Shown piece after piece: positions 51,627 to 59,548 of a DNA stretch of 59,548 nucleotides. The position numbers were made by a program, and so were the translations under genes. The DNA comes from Texcoconibacillus texcoconensis (GTDB taxonomy: Bacteria; Bacillota; Bacilli; Bacillales; Salisediminibacteriaceae): NCBI RefSeq assembly GCF_014202575.1, contig NZ_JACHHB010000019.1, positions 1 to 59,548 on the forward strand, read 5' to 3'. Numbering within the stretch: position 1 is the stretch's first letter; each line of letters starts with the position of its first letter. The notes beneath the pieces are model-generated. The model made no database searches. It was not told the DNA's origin and worked only from the letters and a program-made list of their open reading frames with translations.

Positions 51627-52703
51627 TCATATGTGACGATCGATAAATAATTGCTCTTGAATACGCGTTAAACCTTCTTTGATTTTACGTGCTCTTACTT
51701 CACCAATGCCTTCAACTTCATCTAATTCTTCGATCGTCGCACGCATGATTTGTGGCAATTGCTCAAATTTCAACACTAAATTTTCCACAATTACTGGGGG
51801 GATACGCGGAATTTTATGCAGAATGCGATACCCTCGTGGTGATACAGCAAACTCTGAAATGTTCGATTTTGCATAACCGAGTAACTTCACAATCAATTGA
51901 TCGTCTAATAGTTCATCGTTGGAAAGTTGTTTTAATTGGCGAAGGACTTGCGAAGGGTCATGATTGTTATCTTTTGCATAATCTTTTATCAGTAACATCG
52001 CTTCTTTCTCTGTATCTGAGACGAGCTCTTGTAATTGCATGGAAATAAGGCGCCCTTCATTACCTAATTCATTAACGTAATTAAGAATTTCACTTTTTAT
52101 CCGCAGTACCATCTCAATACGATGCATCACTTGTGTCACTTCTTGAATCGTAACAAGTTCTTCAAATTCAAGCGCACCTAAGTTTGTAATTCCTTGATCT
52201 AACACCGACTTGTATTTTTCTAGGGTTTGAATGGCTTGGTTTGCCTTCGTTAAAATCATACCAATATCCTTCAAAGAATAACGGTATTCACCTTGATATA
52301 ACGTAATGACATTTCTTCTTTGTGAAATGGAAATGACAAGGTTTCCGGTTTGCCTAGCTACACGCTGAGCTGTACGATGGCGAATTCCTGTTTCAGTAGA
52401 CCCTATAGAGTTATTAGGGACAAGTTGTGTATTTGCATAAAGGATCCGTTGTCCATCTTCACTCAAAATGATCGCGCCATCCATTTTCGCGAGTTCATAT
52501 AGGGAAGCAGGAGAGAACTCACAATTGATGAAAAAACCACCGTCTACAATATTCATCATTTCATTATTGTAACCGAGAACGATCAATCCACCAGTCTTCG
52601 CACGGAGTACGTTATCGATTCCTTGCCGTAACGGTGACCCTGGAGCCACCAGTGGTAACACTTCACTAATAAAATGGGTATCATATTTCGAATGTTGGTC
52701 CAT
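51627..52703 (-). CDS. disA: DNA integrity scanning protein DisA (diadenylate cyclase)
   Basis: DisA, 358 aa, makes c-di-AMP and pauses at branched DNA. The cyclase domain has DGA (75-77) and GIRHR (106-110; usually GTRHR), the linker is helical, and a C-terminal helix-hairpin-helix region reads [24 protein letters not shown]. The ATG at 52703 has GGAGGTG ahead and overlaps radA by 23 bp, indicating coupling. In B. subtilis RadA inhibits and partners DisA. Confidence 0.97.
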   Translation of the reverse strand: MDQHSKYDTHFISEVLPLVAPGSPLRQGIDNVLRAKTGGLIVLGYNNEMMNIVDGGFFINCEFSPASLYELAKMDGAIILSEDGQRILYANTQLVPNNSIGSTETGIRHRTAQRVARQTGNLVISISQRRNVITLYQGEYRYSLKDIGMILTKANQAIQTLEKYKSVLDQGITNLGALEFEELVTIQEVTQVMHRIEMVLRIKSEILNYVNELGNEGRLISMQLQELVSDTEKEAMLLIKDYAKDNNHDPSQVLRQLKQLSNDELLDDQLIVKLLGYAKSNISEFAVSPRGYRILHKIPRIPPVIVENLVLKFEQLPQIMRATIEELDEVEGIGEVRARKIKEGLTRIQEQLFIDRHI

Positions 52704-54084
52704 TTGATGCACCTCCAATAGCCACTTCAATTGCTTCATCTATCGACTGTACCCCTATAACCTCAATACCATCAGGAACAGTCCACCCACCAAGGTTTTT
52801 CTTTGGTAAAATGACGCGCTCAAAACCTAGTTTTGCTGCTTCAAGTACACGCTGTTCAACGCGTGCTATACGTCGAACTTCTCCTGTTAACCCAACCTCA
52901 CCAATAATGATATCGCCTGCTTGAGTTGGAACGTTACGGAAACTCGATGCAATACTAATTGCAACAGCCAAATCAATCGCAGGTTCATCTAAACGAACAC
53001 CACCTGCTACTTTTACATAAGCATCTTGATTTTGAATCAACATACCGACACGCTTTTCTAACACAGCCATTAATAACGATATACGGTTGTGATCAAGCCC
53101 TGTCGCCATTCTTCGGGGCTGTCCGTAACTCGTTGGTGAAATAAGCGCTTGTATCTCGACAAGAACTGTTCTGGTTCCTTCCATTGATGCTACGACAGCT
53201 GAACCTGCAGCACCTGAGGAACGCTCTTCTAAAAATATTTCTGATGGATTTTTCACTTCCTCCAAGCCGACTTCCTTCATTTCGAATATACCGATCTCAT
53301 TTGTTGAACCAAAACGGTTTTTAACAGCTCGTAAAATACGATACGTATGATGACGTTCACCTTCAAAATAAAGCACAGAGTCTACCATATGTTCCAATAT
53401 CCTTGGCCCTGCAATCGATCCTTGTTTTGTCACATGGCCAACGATAAAGACGGCAATGCCCTTAGATTTGGCGATTTGCATTAAGGCAGATGTTGATTCG
53501 CGAACTTGCGTCACACTTCCTGGTGCTGAATTGACTGATTGAAGGTGGACAGTCTGAATCGAATCGATAATAACAAGTTCTGGATCAACAGATTCGATCG
53601 TTTGTTCAATGATGTCGTAAGCTGTTTCTGCAAACACAAACAATTGATCATCTGTAATACCTAAACGGTCCGCTCTTAACTTTGTTTGTTTGATTGATTC
53701 TTCACCTGAGATATAAAGAACTTTCTTTTTTGAAGAAGCCAAAGCTGCCGATACTTGGAGTAATAGCGTAGACTTTCCTATACCTGGATCTCCTCCGACA
53801 AGAATCAGTGATCCTGGTACGACACCTCCACCTAATACACGGTTAAGCTCTGCCATTGTTGTATCCATACGCTCCTCTTTTTCGCGAGGAACTTGTGTAA
53901 TCGGTTGAGGTTTTGTTCGAGATGATTGCATAGTTGTCTGGGAAGTACGCCATCCTGGTGTTGATGAAGATACAAATTCTTCAACCATCGTGTTCCACTC
54001 TTGGCAACCTGGGCACTTTCCCATCCATTTTGTCGTTTCATAGCCACATTCTTGACATACAAACTTCGTTTTTGTTTTTGCCAT
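52681..54084 (-). CDS. radA: DNA repair protein RadA (Sms)
   Basis: RadA, 467 aa. The N-terminal zinc finger uses Cys10, Cys13, Cys24 and Cys27; the RecA-like ATPase has Walker [10 protein letters not shown] (98-106) and the [11 protein letters not shown] motif; a Lon-protease-like domain forms the C-terminus. It aids branch migration in recombination. It follows clpC after a hairpin-containing gap of 164 bp. Confidence 0.98.
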   Translation of the reverse strand: MAKTKTKFVCQECGYETTKWMGKCPGCQEWNTMVEEFVSSSTPGWRTSQTTMQSSRTKPQPITQVPREKEERMDTTMAELNRVLGGGVVPGSLILVGGDPGIGKSTLLLQVSAALASSKKKVLYISGEESIKQTKLRADRLGITDDQLFVFAETAYDIIEQTIESVDPELVIIDSIQTVHLQSVNSAPGSVTQVRESTSALMQIAKSKGIAVFIVGHVTKQGSIAGPRILEHMVDSVLYFEGERHHTYRILRAVKNRFGSTNEIGIFEMKEVGLEEVKNPSEIFLEERSSGAAGSAVVASMEGTRTVLVEIQALISPTSYGQPRRMATGLDHNRISLLMAVLEKRVGMLIQNQDAYVKVAGGVRLDEPAIDLAVAISIASSFRNVPTQAGDIIIGEVGLTGEVRRIARVEQRVLEAAKLGFERVILPKKNLGGWTVPDGIEVIGVQSIDEAIEVAIGGASNGPTFEI

Positions 54085-54184
54085 GATTCTCTCCCTTAAT
54101 TTACCGTCTTTACGAATTCAGTTATTTTTTATTTTATCACGAATTCGCCTGATACAAACAAGGGAAGGGTTTCTTTCTTCATAA

Positions 54185-54222
54185 ACTGAGCCGAGAGTTA
54201 GCAAATGTTCTCTCGGCTCAGG
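54185..54222 (-). terminator. Hairpin after clpC (probable partial terminator)
   Basis: CTGAGCCGAGAG pairs perfectly with CTCTCGGCTCAG across a 14-base loop, followed only by TTTATG. The weak T-tract suggests leaky termination between clpC and radA. Confidence 0.6.
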
Positions 54223-54248
54223 CTTTAGTAGCAATTCAATGTTCAAAA

Positions 54249-56702
54249 TTATTTCGTTACTGTTTCTTTATTCGTAACCGATTCAACGATAAATTCGTCA
54301 TCTTTAACACCTATACGAACTTTTTGTCCTTTGTTAATGTTTCCAGTTAACAACTCTTCAGACAAACGATCTTCCACATGTTTTTGAAGCGCACGGCGTA
54401 AAGGACGAGCACCGTAATCTGGGTCATACCCTTCATCAGCAATTTTTCTTTTTGCCTCATCACTTAATTCAAAATCAATTCCTTGCTCCTCTAGGCGTTT
54501 ACGCAATTGTCCTGCCATGAGGCCAACAATTTCTTGAATGTGTTCTTTCTCAAGTGCATGGAACACAATAAGCTCATCAATACGGTTAAGAAACTCAGGG
54601 CGGAAGCTTTTCTTCAAGTCACCCATGACTTTGCTCTTCATATCACCGTATGAATATCCGTCACGCTGCGCTGTAAAACCAAGGCTCTTAGACTGCTTTA
54701 GTGTGCTCGCACCGACGTTTGATGTCATGATAATCGCTGTGTTTCTAAAATCTACGCGGCGACCTTTTGAATCTGTCAAAAAGCCATCTTCAAGCACTTG
54801 CAGTAACATATTAAACACTTCTGGATGCGCCTTTTCAATCTCATCGAGCAATATAACTGAATAAGGTTTCTGACGAACTTTTTCCGTCAACTGGCCACCT
54901 TCTTCGTGCCCTACATAGCCTGGAGGTGAGCCAACAAGGCGCGCTGTTGAATGTTTTTCCATAAACTCTGACATATCCATACGGATGATCGAATCTTCAT
55001 CTCCAAACAATGATTCCGCAACAGCACGGGCCAATTCTGTTTTACCTACACCTGTAGGCCCTAGGAAGATAAAGGACCCAATAGGTCTTTTCGGATCTTT
55101 TAACCCTGCACGTGCACGTCTGACCGCTGTTGCAATCGATTTTACAGCTTCTTCTTGACCAATGATTCGTTCGTGCAATGTCTCTTCCATTCGTAACAAA
55201 CGTTCTGTTTCCGCTTCTTCTAATTTAGAAACAGGAATTCCCGTCCAGCTTGATACAACTTGGGCAATGTCATCAATTAAGACTTCTGTGTTTTCTTGAC
55301 CTTGTTTTTCTTTCCACTCTTCTTTCATCGCCTCTAATTCTTCACGGAGACGCTGTTCTGAGTCACGTAGCGAGGCAGCCTTTTCAAACTCTTGACTCTG
55401 TACCGCTGCATCCTTTTCTTTACGTGTCTCTTCTAATTTATGCTCTAACTCTTTTAAGTTCGGTGGTGCGGTATAAGAACGCAAACGAACTTTTGAACCT
55501 GCTTCGTCGATTAAATCAATCGCCTTATCTGGAAGAAAACGATCCGAGATATAACGATCTGATAACTTCACAGCTTCTTCAATGGCATCGTCTGTAATTG
55601 TGACACGATGGTGTGCCTCATATCGGTCACGAAGACCTGATAAAATTTGAATCGATTCATCAATCGTCGGTTCATCAACTTGAATTGGTTGGAAACGACG
55701 TTCAAGGGCAGCATCTTTTTCAATATATTTGCGGTATTCATCAAGCGTTGTCGCACCTATACATTGCAACTCTCCACGTGCAAGCGATGGTTTTAAAATG
55801 TTAGAAGCGTCAATTGCACCTTCTGCACCACCAGCACCTATGAGCGTATGAAGCTCATCAATAAATAAAATCACATTGCCAGCTTGACGAATTTCCTCCA
55901 TGACTTTTTTCAAACGGTCTTCAAATTCACCACGATATTTTGTACCCGCAACAACCGTACCCATATCCAGGGTCATAACTCGTTTATTACGTAAAATTTC
56001 AGGTACTTCATTATTGACAATTTGCTGGGCTAAACCTTCAGCAATCGCTGTTTTACCGACACCTGGCTCCCCAATTAAAACAGGGTTGTTTTTTGTTCTA
56101 CGGCTGAGCACTTGGATAACTCTTTCAATTTCTTTGCTTCGTCCAATAACAGGGTCAATCGCTTCTTCCTTAGCTATCGCTGTTAAATCTCGAGCCAAGC
56201 TATCTAGCGTTGGTGTACTTGCATTCGCCCCTGAGCCGACTTGCTGACCATTTGAGTTCGCAGATTCACTTGAACCTAACAGTTGTAAAACTTGTTGGCG
56301 AGCTTTGTTCAAACTAACACCTAGGTTATTAAGAACGCGAGCGGCAACACCTTCACCCTCTCGAATCAAACCAAGCAAAACATGCTCTGTTCCAACATAA
56401 GAGTGTCCAAGCTTTCGTGCTTCATCCATCGAGAGCTCAATGACTTTTTTCGCTCGTGGAGTATAGTGAATTTGTTCTACTTGTGCTTCACTACTTCCAA
56501 TCAATGACTCGACTTCGGACTGAATTTTATCAGATTCGAGGCCAAGCGCAGATAATGCCTTCGCTGCAATCCCTTCACCTTCATTGACAAGACCGAGAAG
56601 AACATGCTCGGTGCCAATATTGTTATGTCCTAAGCGCATCGCTTCCTCTTGTGCCAGTGCAAGGACTTTTTGTGCTCGTTCAGTAAATCGACCAAACATC
56701 AT
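54249..56702 (-). CDS. clpC: ATP-dependent Clp protease ATPase subunit ClpC
   Basis: ClpC, 817 aa, an AAA+ unfoldase for ClpP. Two N-terminal Clp repeats (about 1-145), NBD1 with GEPGVGKTA (211-219), a coiled middle region with a UVR motif that binds McsB/MecA-type adaptors (about 420-460), and NBD2 with [11 protein letters not shown] (about 545) are in place. It degrades arginine-phosphorylated proteins marked by McsB. It follows mcsB by 17 bp. Confidence 0.99.
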   Translation of the reverse strand: MMFGRFTERAQKVLALAQEEAMRLGHNNIGTEHVLLGLVNEGEGIAAKALSALGLESDKIQSEVESLIGSSEAQVEQIHYTPRAKKVIELSMDEARKLGHSYVGTEHVLLGLIREGEGVAARVLNNLGVSLNKARQQVLQLLGSSESANSNGQQVGSGANASTPTLDSLARDLTAIAKEEAIDPVIGRSKEIERVIQVLSRRTKNNPVLIGEPGVGKTAIAEGLAQQIVNNEVPEILRNKRVMTLDMGTVVAGTKYRGEFEDRLKKVMEEIRQAGNVILFIDELHTLIGAGGAEGAIDASNILKPSLARGELQCIGATTLDEYRKYIEKDAALERRFQPIQVDEPTIDESIQILSGLRDRYEAHHRVTITDDAIEEAVKLSDRYISDRFLPDKAIDLIDEAGSKVRLRSYTAPPNLKELEHKLEETRKEKDAAVQSQEFEKAASLRDSEQRLREELEAMKEEWKEKQGQENTEVLIDDIAQVVSSWTGIPVSKLEEAETERLLRMEETLHERIIGQEEAVKSIATAVRRARAGLKDPKRPIGSFIFLGPTGVGKTELARAVAESLFGDEDSIIRMDMSEFMEKHSTARLVGSPPGYVGHEEGGQLTEKVRQKPYSVILLDEIEKAHPEVFNMLLQVLEDGFLTDSKGRRVDFRNTAIIMTSNVGASTLKQSKSLGFTAQRDGYSYGDMKSKVMGDLKKSFRPEFLNRIDELIVFHALEKEHIQEIVGLMAGQLRKRLEEQGIDFELSDEAKRKIADEGYDPDYGARPLRRALQKHVEDRLSEELLTGNINKGQKVRIGVKDDEFIVESVTNKETVTK

Positions 56703-56719
56703 ATAACGGACACCTCCAG

Positions 56720-57802
56720 TTAATCTTGATTTTTCTCTGCTTCTAGTTGAAGTCTCTCTCGAATAAGCGCTGCTCTTCGTTGATCACGTTCATCAGGGGA
56801 AAGCGCTTCTCCTGCGTACTGTTGTAAAAATGCAGGTTGTGTTAAAACCATTAATTCGTTAAGGATGCTCGCACTCACATTTTTAATCATTCCTAAATCA
56901 ATGCCTAACCGAACATCTGATAAGCGCTGTGATGCTTCTTTAGACTCCATACGTCGGCTATAGGCTAATGTCCCATACGAGCGAAATACCCTGTCTTCAA
57001 TATGGTTATTCGAGGATTCAAGTAAAGATTCCCGTGCAGCTCTTTCTTGTTGCACAAGTTGTTTAACAACGCTGCTCAAATCACCAATAATATCTTCTTC
57101 TGACTTTCCTAATGTCATTTGATTGGACACTTGAAATAAGTGACCTAAGGCTTCACTGCCCTCACCGTAAATACCTCTAACAGCAAGGCCGAGTTGGTGA
57201 ATCGCTGGTAATATTCGATTCATCTGCTGAGTAACGACAAGAGCTGGTAAGTGCATCATAACAGATGCTCTTAAACCTGTTCCCACATTTGTTGGACAAC
57301 TTGTCATATATCCATGTTGTTCATCAAATGCATAAGTGAACCTTTCTTCTAACCAATCATCAATCTCATTGGCTAGTTCTAAACCTTCATCTAACCGAAA
57401 GCCTGATAGTAAACATTGAATGCGCAAATGATCCTCTTCATTCACCATGATACTTAATGATTCATCTTCACTAAGAATAGATGCCCCATACGGAGACTTT
57501 TCTGCAAGCGCTGGACTTATTAAGTGCTTTTCAACGAGAACCTGTTTCTCATTTTTGTCCATGCTTTTCATTTCCAAACATGAAAGATCTCCAAATCTTC
57601 GGTGAGAAGTTGTTGGGTTTATTTGTTTTTTTACATCATTTAATAGTTTCTCAGCGTCTTCGTTAGAAGTAACAACCGGAAATGTATGCTCTTCAAGGTT
57701 TCGAGCGAGCCGGATTCGACTGCTTAATACAATATCTGAATCAGGTCCTTCATTTTTCATCCATGGACTTATTGCTTCATGAATAAATCGTTGTAAAGAC
57801 AA
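56720..57802 (-). CDS. mcsB: Protein arginine kinase McsB
   Basis: McsB, 360 aa, an ATP:guanido phosphotransferase-like kinase that phosphorylates arginines and so marks proteins for Clp[18 protein letters not shown] (about 27-42), [13 protein letters not shown] and [22 protein letters not shown] are typical. The activator McsA is directly upstream (3 bp). Confidence 0.98.
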   Translation of the reverse strand: MSLQRFIHEAISPWMKNEGPDSDIVLSSRIRLARNLEEHTFPVVTSNEDAEKLLNDVKKQINPTTSHRRFGDLSCLEMKSMDKNEKQVLVEKHLISPALAEKSPYGASILSEDESLSIMVNEEDHLRIQCLLSGFRLDEGLELANEIDDWLEERFTYAFDEQHGYMTSCPTNVGTGLRASVMMHLPALVVTQQMNRILPAIHQLGLAVRGIYGEGSEALGHLFQVSNQMTLGKSEEDIIGDLSSVVKQLVQQERAARESLLESSNNHIEDRVFRSYGTLAYSRRMESKEASQRLSDVRLGIDLGMIKNVSASILNELMVLTQPAFLQQYAGEALSPDERDQRRAALIRERLQLEAEKNQD

Positions 57803-57805
57803 GGC

Positions 57806-58342
57806 TCACCCCTCCTTTTTCTCATCGAGAGATTGTTGTAAGGAACGGATTTGATCACGAAGTTCTGCAGCTTCCTCAAATTCTTCCTGATCAATTTTTT
57901 CTTTAAGTACTTGTTTCAGTTCGTCAATTTGACGGTGAATATGCAAGTCTTTCCCTTTCCGTTTCGGAATTTTACCTGCATGTGTTGTATTTCCACTATG
58001 CAGTCGCTTAAAAATAGGGTCTAAATTCTTTTTAAACGTTTCATAACATTTAACACAACCAAACCGACCTGATTCAGCAAATTGACGATAAGTCATACCA
58101 CAACTTTCACATTGGGACTCCCTTGCTCTTTGTTTAGACTCAGTCTCTGAATAATGTTTTGGCTGTTCAAAGTCTAGTAACCCTGATAATAATTGATGAA
58201 TCGAGAAACTGTTAGAACCAGGGATATATTCTCCTTTTTCTTTTGCACAAACATCGCAAATGTGAAACTCAGTTTTTTCACCATTTATGATCTTTGTAAA
58301 ATGTAAGGTTGCTTGCCTTTGTTGACATTCTTGACAAAGCAT
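57806..58342 (-). CDS. mcsA: McsB activator McsA
   Basis: A 178-aa protein with four CxxC pairs (Cys3/Cys6, Cys29/Cys32, Cys78/Cys81, Cys96/Cys99) for metal binding and a C-terminal UVR helix pair (EKIDQEEFEEAAELRDQIRSLQ, about 148-169). It activates the kinase McsB and responds to metal or oxidative stress. The ATG at 58342 (MLCQECQQ) has AAAGGAGGGG just ahead. Confidence 0.96.
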   Translation of the reverse strand: MLCQECQQRQATLHFTKIINGEKTEFHICDVCAKEKGEYIPGSNSFSIHQLLSGLLDFEQPKHYSETESKQRARESQCESCGMTYRQFAESGRFGCVKCYETFKKNLDPIFKRLHSGNTTHAGKIPKRKGKDLHIHRQIDELKQVLKEKIDQEEFEEAAELRDQIRSLQQSLDEKKEG

Positions 58343-58355
58343 GGGTTCCCCTCCT

Positions 58356-58835
58356 TTATCGTTCATCACTCGACTCTTTATACATAAAAGGTATTAGCAT
58401 TGCCTTAAAAATTTGAGCACGTAACTCATCACGTAGAGGCAAGTGTACATTTAAAGTTTGACGGTGAATAGCATTTAACATCAAACTTGCCTCACGTTTA
58501 TTGATTACATCCTCTTCATAAAGACGACCTATCATATTTGATGCAGCTTGCTGCGATAAATGTGAACCGATCATATTCGTCATTTGATTGACTAAGTCCG
58601 CTTTATCATCAGGCTTAACCTTTATAATTCTGATATATCCTCCTCCACCTCTTTTACTTTCCACAACATAACCCTTTTCAACCGTAAATCTTGTTCGGAT
58701 TACATAATTAATTTGTGAGGGGACGCATTGAAAATAGTCGGCAAGTTCACTGCGCTTTAGTTCAATGGAACGTTGTTCACTTTCATCAATTGCTTTTTTT
58801 ATGTACGTTTCGATCACATCTGAAATGTTGCGCAT
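58356..58835 (-). CDS. ctsR: Transcriptional repressor CtsR
   Basis: CtsR, 159 aa, represses class III heat-shock genes. The N-terminal winged helix-turn-helix (DVIETYIKKAIDESEQRSIELKRSELADYF...QINYVIRTRF) is followed by a wing with the glycine run RGGGGYIRI (62-70), the temperature-sensing loop. The C-terminal part is the dimerisation and McsB-binding region. It heads its own operon and is preceded by a CtsR operator, so it is autoregulated. Confidence 0.97.
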   Translation of the reverse strand: MRNISDVIETYIKKAIDESEQRSIELKRSELADYFQCVPSQINYVIRTRFTVEKGYVVESKRGGGGYIRIIKVKPDDKADLVNQMTNMIGSHLSQQAASNMIGRLYEEDVINKREASLMLNAIHRQTLNVHLPLRDELRAQIFKAMLIPFMYKESSDER

Positions 58836-58857
58836 GAACGCTCCCTCCCACCTTCAA

Positions 58858-58879
58858 TTGACTTTGACTATCTTTGACT
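58858..58879 (-). promoter_or_regulatory. CtsR operator
   Basis: The minus strand reads AGTCAAAGATAGTCAAAGTCAA: two perfect AGTCAAA heptads separated by GAT (58863-58879), the known CtsR arrangement, plus a third partial heptad (58858-58863). It lies between the -10 box and the ctsR start, so bound CtsR should block initiation or early elongation. Confidence 0.92.
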
Positions 58880-58887
58880 TTAATTTT

Positions 58888-58916
58888 ATTATAACGAAAA
58901 TCTTTACTTTTGCAAA
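58888..58916 (-). promoter_or_regulatory. ctsR promoter (sigma-A)
   Basis: TATAAT (58888-58893) is preceded by 17 bases and TTTGCA (58911-58916), or by 16 bases and TTGCAA (58910-58915). It lies just upstream of the CtsR operator. Bases 58917-59121 show no further feature. Confidence 0.75.
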
Positions 58917-59121
58917 CTTTTCAGCTTATATTCCACGGGTATAACGATTTTCTAAATATGTAAACATGATATGAAAAAACGCTGAATGAAGAGGTTCAAT
59001 TCTAATAACCTTTCCTTAATTGGTTATTCCACAATAAAGCGTATTTCAAACGGTTTCTCTCGCAAGTATTTTATTTTTTTATCATTACCCAAAAAACACT
59101 CGCTCTTCAATCAAACGATTG

Positions 59122-59211
59122 GAAGTGAGATTGCCAGTATGGGTAGGGAAAAGCGGGGGGAGAGCCCCATCCGTCGAAAGCCTAAGGTTGCTGAGGAAGA
59201 CTCGTCTGCTT
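59122..59211 (+). pseudogene. Decayed fragment of 23S rRNA, opposite to the neighbouring rRNA operon
   Basis: The plus strand reads GAAGTGAGATTGCCAGTAT, a diverged GC-rich hairpin (GGGGGGAGAGCCCC), then GAAAGCCTAAGGTT and CTGAGGAAGACTCGTCTGCT. This follows, in the same order, the middle (domain III) of Bacillus 23S rRNA as I remember it (GAAGTGAGAATGCCGGTAT, hairpin, GAATGCCTAAGGTTTCCTGAGGAAGGCTCGTCCGCT). About 90 bases match with scattered changes and a 1-base indel; the flanks do not. The 5S gene 250 bp away is on the other strand, so this is an inverted remnant. Confidence 0.75.
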
Positions 59212-59420
59212 GAAGATTTAAACAAACGATAAATGGGGGTGAATGTCTATTTCGTGTAGTCAATCGATCTGATTATTAAACGGTCAGCAGTTTCGATTGG
59301 TATTAACCTTCATGTTTGGTAGATGTGGTATGATACGTGGGCAATACAGGCGGATTCCTCGCTTTCTTATTTTTCTATAACCCTTTTCACCTTGCGGTGA
59401 TCAACTTCTTGAAAACATTA

Positions 59421-59449
59421 AAAAAGCACATCGCTTCTGCGACATGCTT
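59421..59449 (-). terminator. Terminator of the rRNA operon
   Basis: On the minus strand AGCATGTCGC pairs with GCGATGTGCT (two G-U pairs that exist only in this strand) across a four-base loop, followed by six T, just after the 5S 3' end. Confidence 0.9.
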
Positions 59450-59455
59450 TCGTAT

Positions 59456-59548
<93 letters not shown>

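Noticed and set aside
59060-59125. A possible sigma-B promoter upstream of ctsR (GTTTGA ... GGGTAA on the minus strand)
   Set aside because: The spacing is about 20 bases where 12-14 are needed.
58986-59213. A 75-codon open frame on the plus strand between ctsR and 5S
   Set aside because: It lacks a ribosome-binding site, and its second half is the translation of the 23S-like relic; it is not a credible gene.

Overview
The window is an almost unbroken leftward (minus-strand) block of translation, transcription and stress genes lying between two ribosomal RNA operons. It suggests a low-to-moderate GC, endospore-forming member of the Bacillaceae. The reasons are the Bacillus subtilis-type gene order over nearly 60 kb, sporulation and germination genes (pdaB, kbaA, gerD, cwlD), sigH, a CtsR/McsA/McsB/ClpC module, a cysteine T-box, and L10- and L13-type ribosomal leaders. 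I cannot name the species.

Layout, in the direction of transcription (right to left): the 3' part of a 5S rRNA gene and its terminator (about 59.4-59.5 kb); an intergenic region holding a decayed fragment of 23S rRNA in the opposite orientation; the CtsR-controlled operon ctsR-mcsA-mcsB-clpC (58.8-54.2 kb); radA-disA and yacL (54.1-50.3 kb); ispD-ispF (50.3-49.1 kb); gltX, a Cys-specific T-box, then cysE-cysS-mrnC-rlmB-rae1 (49.0-43.3 kb); sigH; rpmGB-secE-nusG; rplK-rplA; an L10 leader with rplJ-rplL; ybxB; rpoB-rpoC; the str block ybxF-rpsL-rpsG-fusA-tuf (30.3-25.4 kb); the long S10-spc-alpha block from rpsJ to rplQ (25.1-10.0 kb), which also carries secY, adk, map and infA; the energy-coupling-factor transporter core ecfA1-ecfA2-ecfT with truA; rplM-rpsI (6.4-5.6 kb); ybaK-cwlD; and salA. 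At the left end the strand alternates (gerD +, kbaA -, pdaB +, a small unknown gene -). The first 241 bases hold the tandem promoters and leader of a second rRNA operon whose 16S gene should begin just outside the window.

The genes form the growth-rate core of the cell: RNA polymerase subunits, 30 ribosomal proteins plus two accessory ribosome-type RNA-binding proteins, both main elongation factors, NusG, IF-1 and the Sec channel. Control elements visible in the sequence include consensus sigma-A promoters for rRNA, rplJ, rplM, rplK, rpsJ, sigH and rpmGB, RNA leaders, intrinsic terminators at operon ends, and a CtsR operator.

I found no mobile element, CRISPR array or novel multi-gene system. 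The items most worth a second look are non-coding: the inverted 23S relic near 59.15 kb, a structured rpoB leader, a terminator whose 3' arm is also the sigH -35 box, and several short repeat pairs in intergenic DNA. Protein-level oddities are an adenylate kinase that has lost two of its four lid zinc ligands and a PdaB with Asn in place of the expected first Asp. Functional names rest on recognising protein families by eye; no database search was run. Gene coordinates include the stop codon, and several starts were moved to downstream TTG/GTG/ATG codons that have a proper ribosome-binding site.
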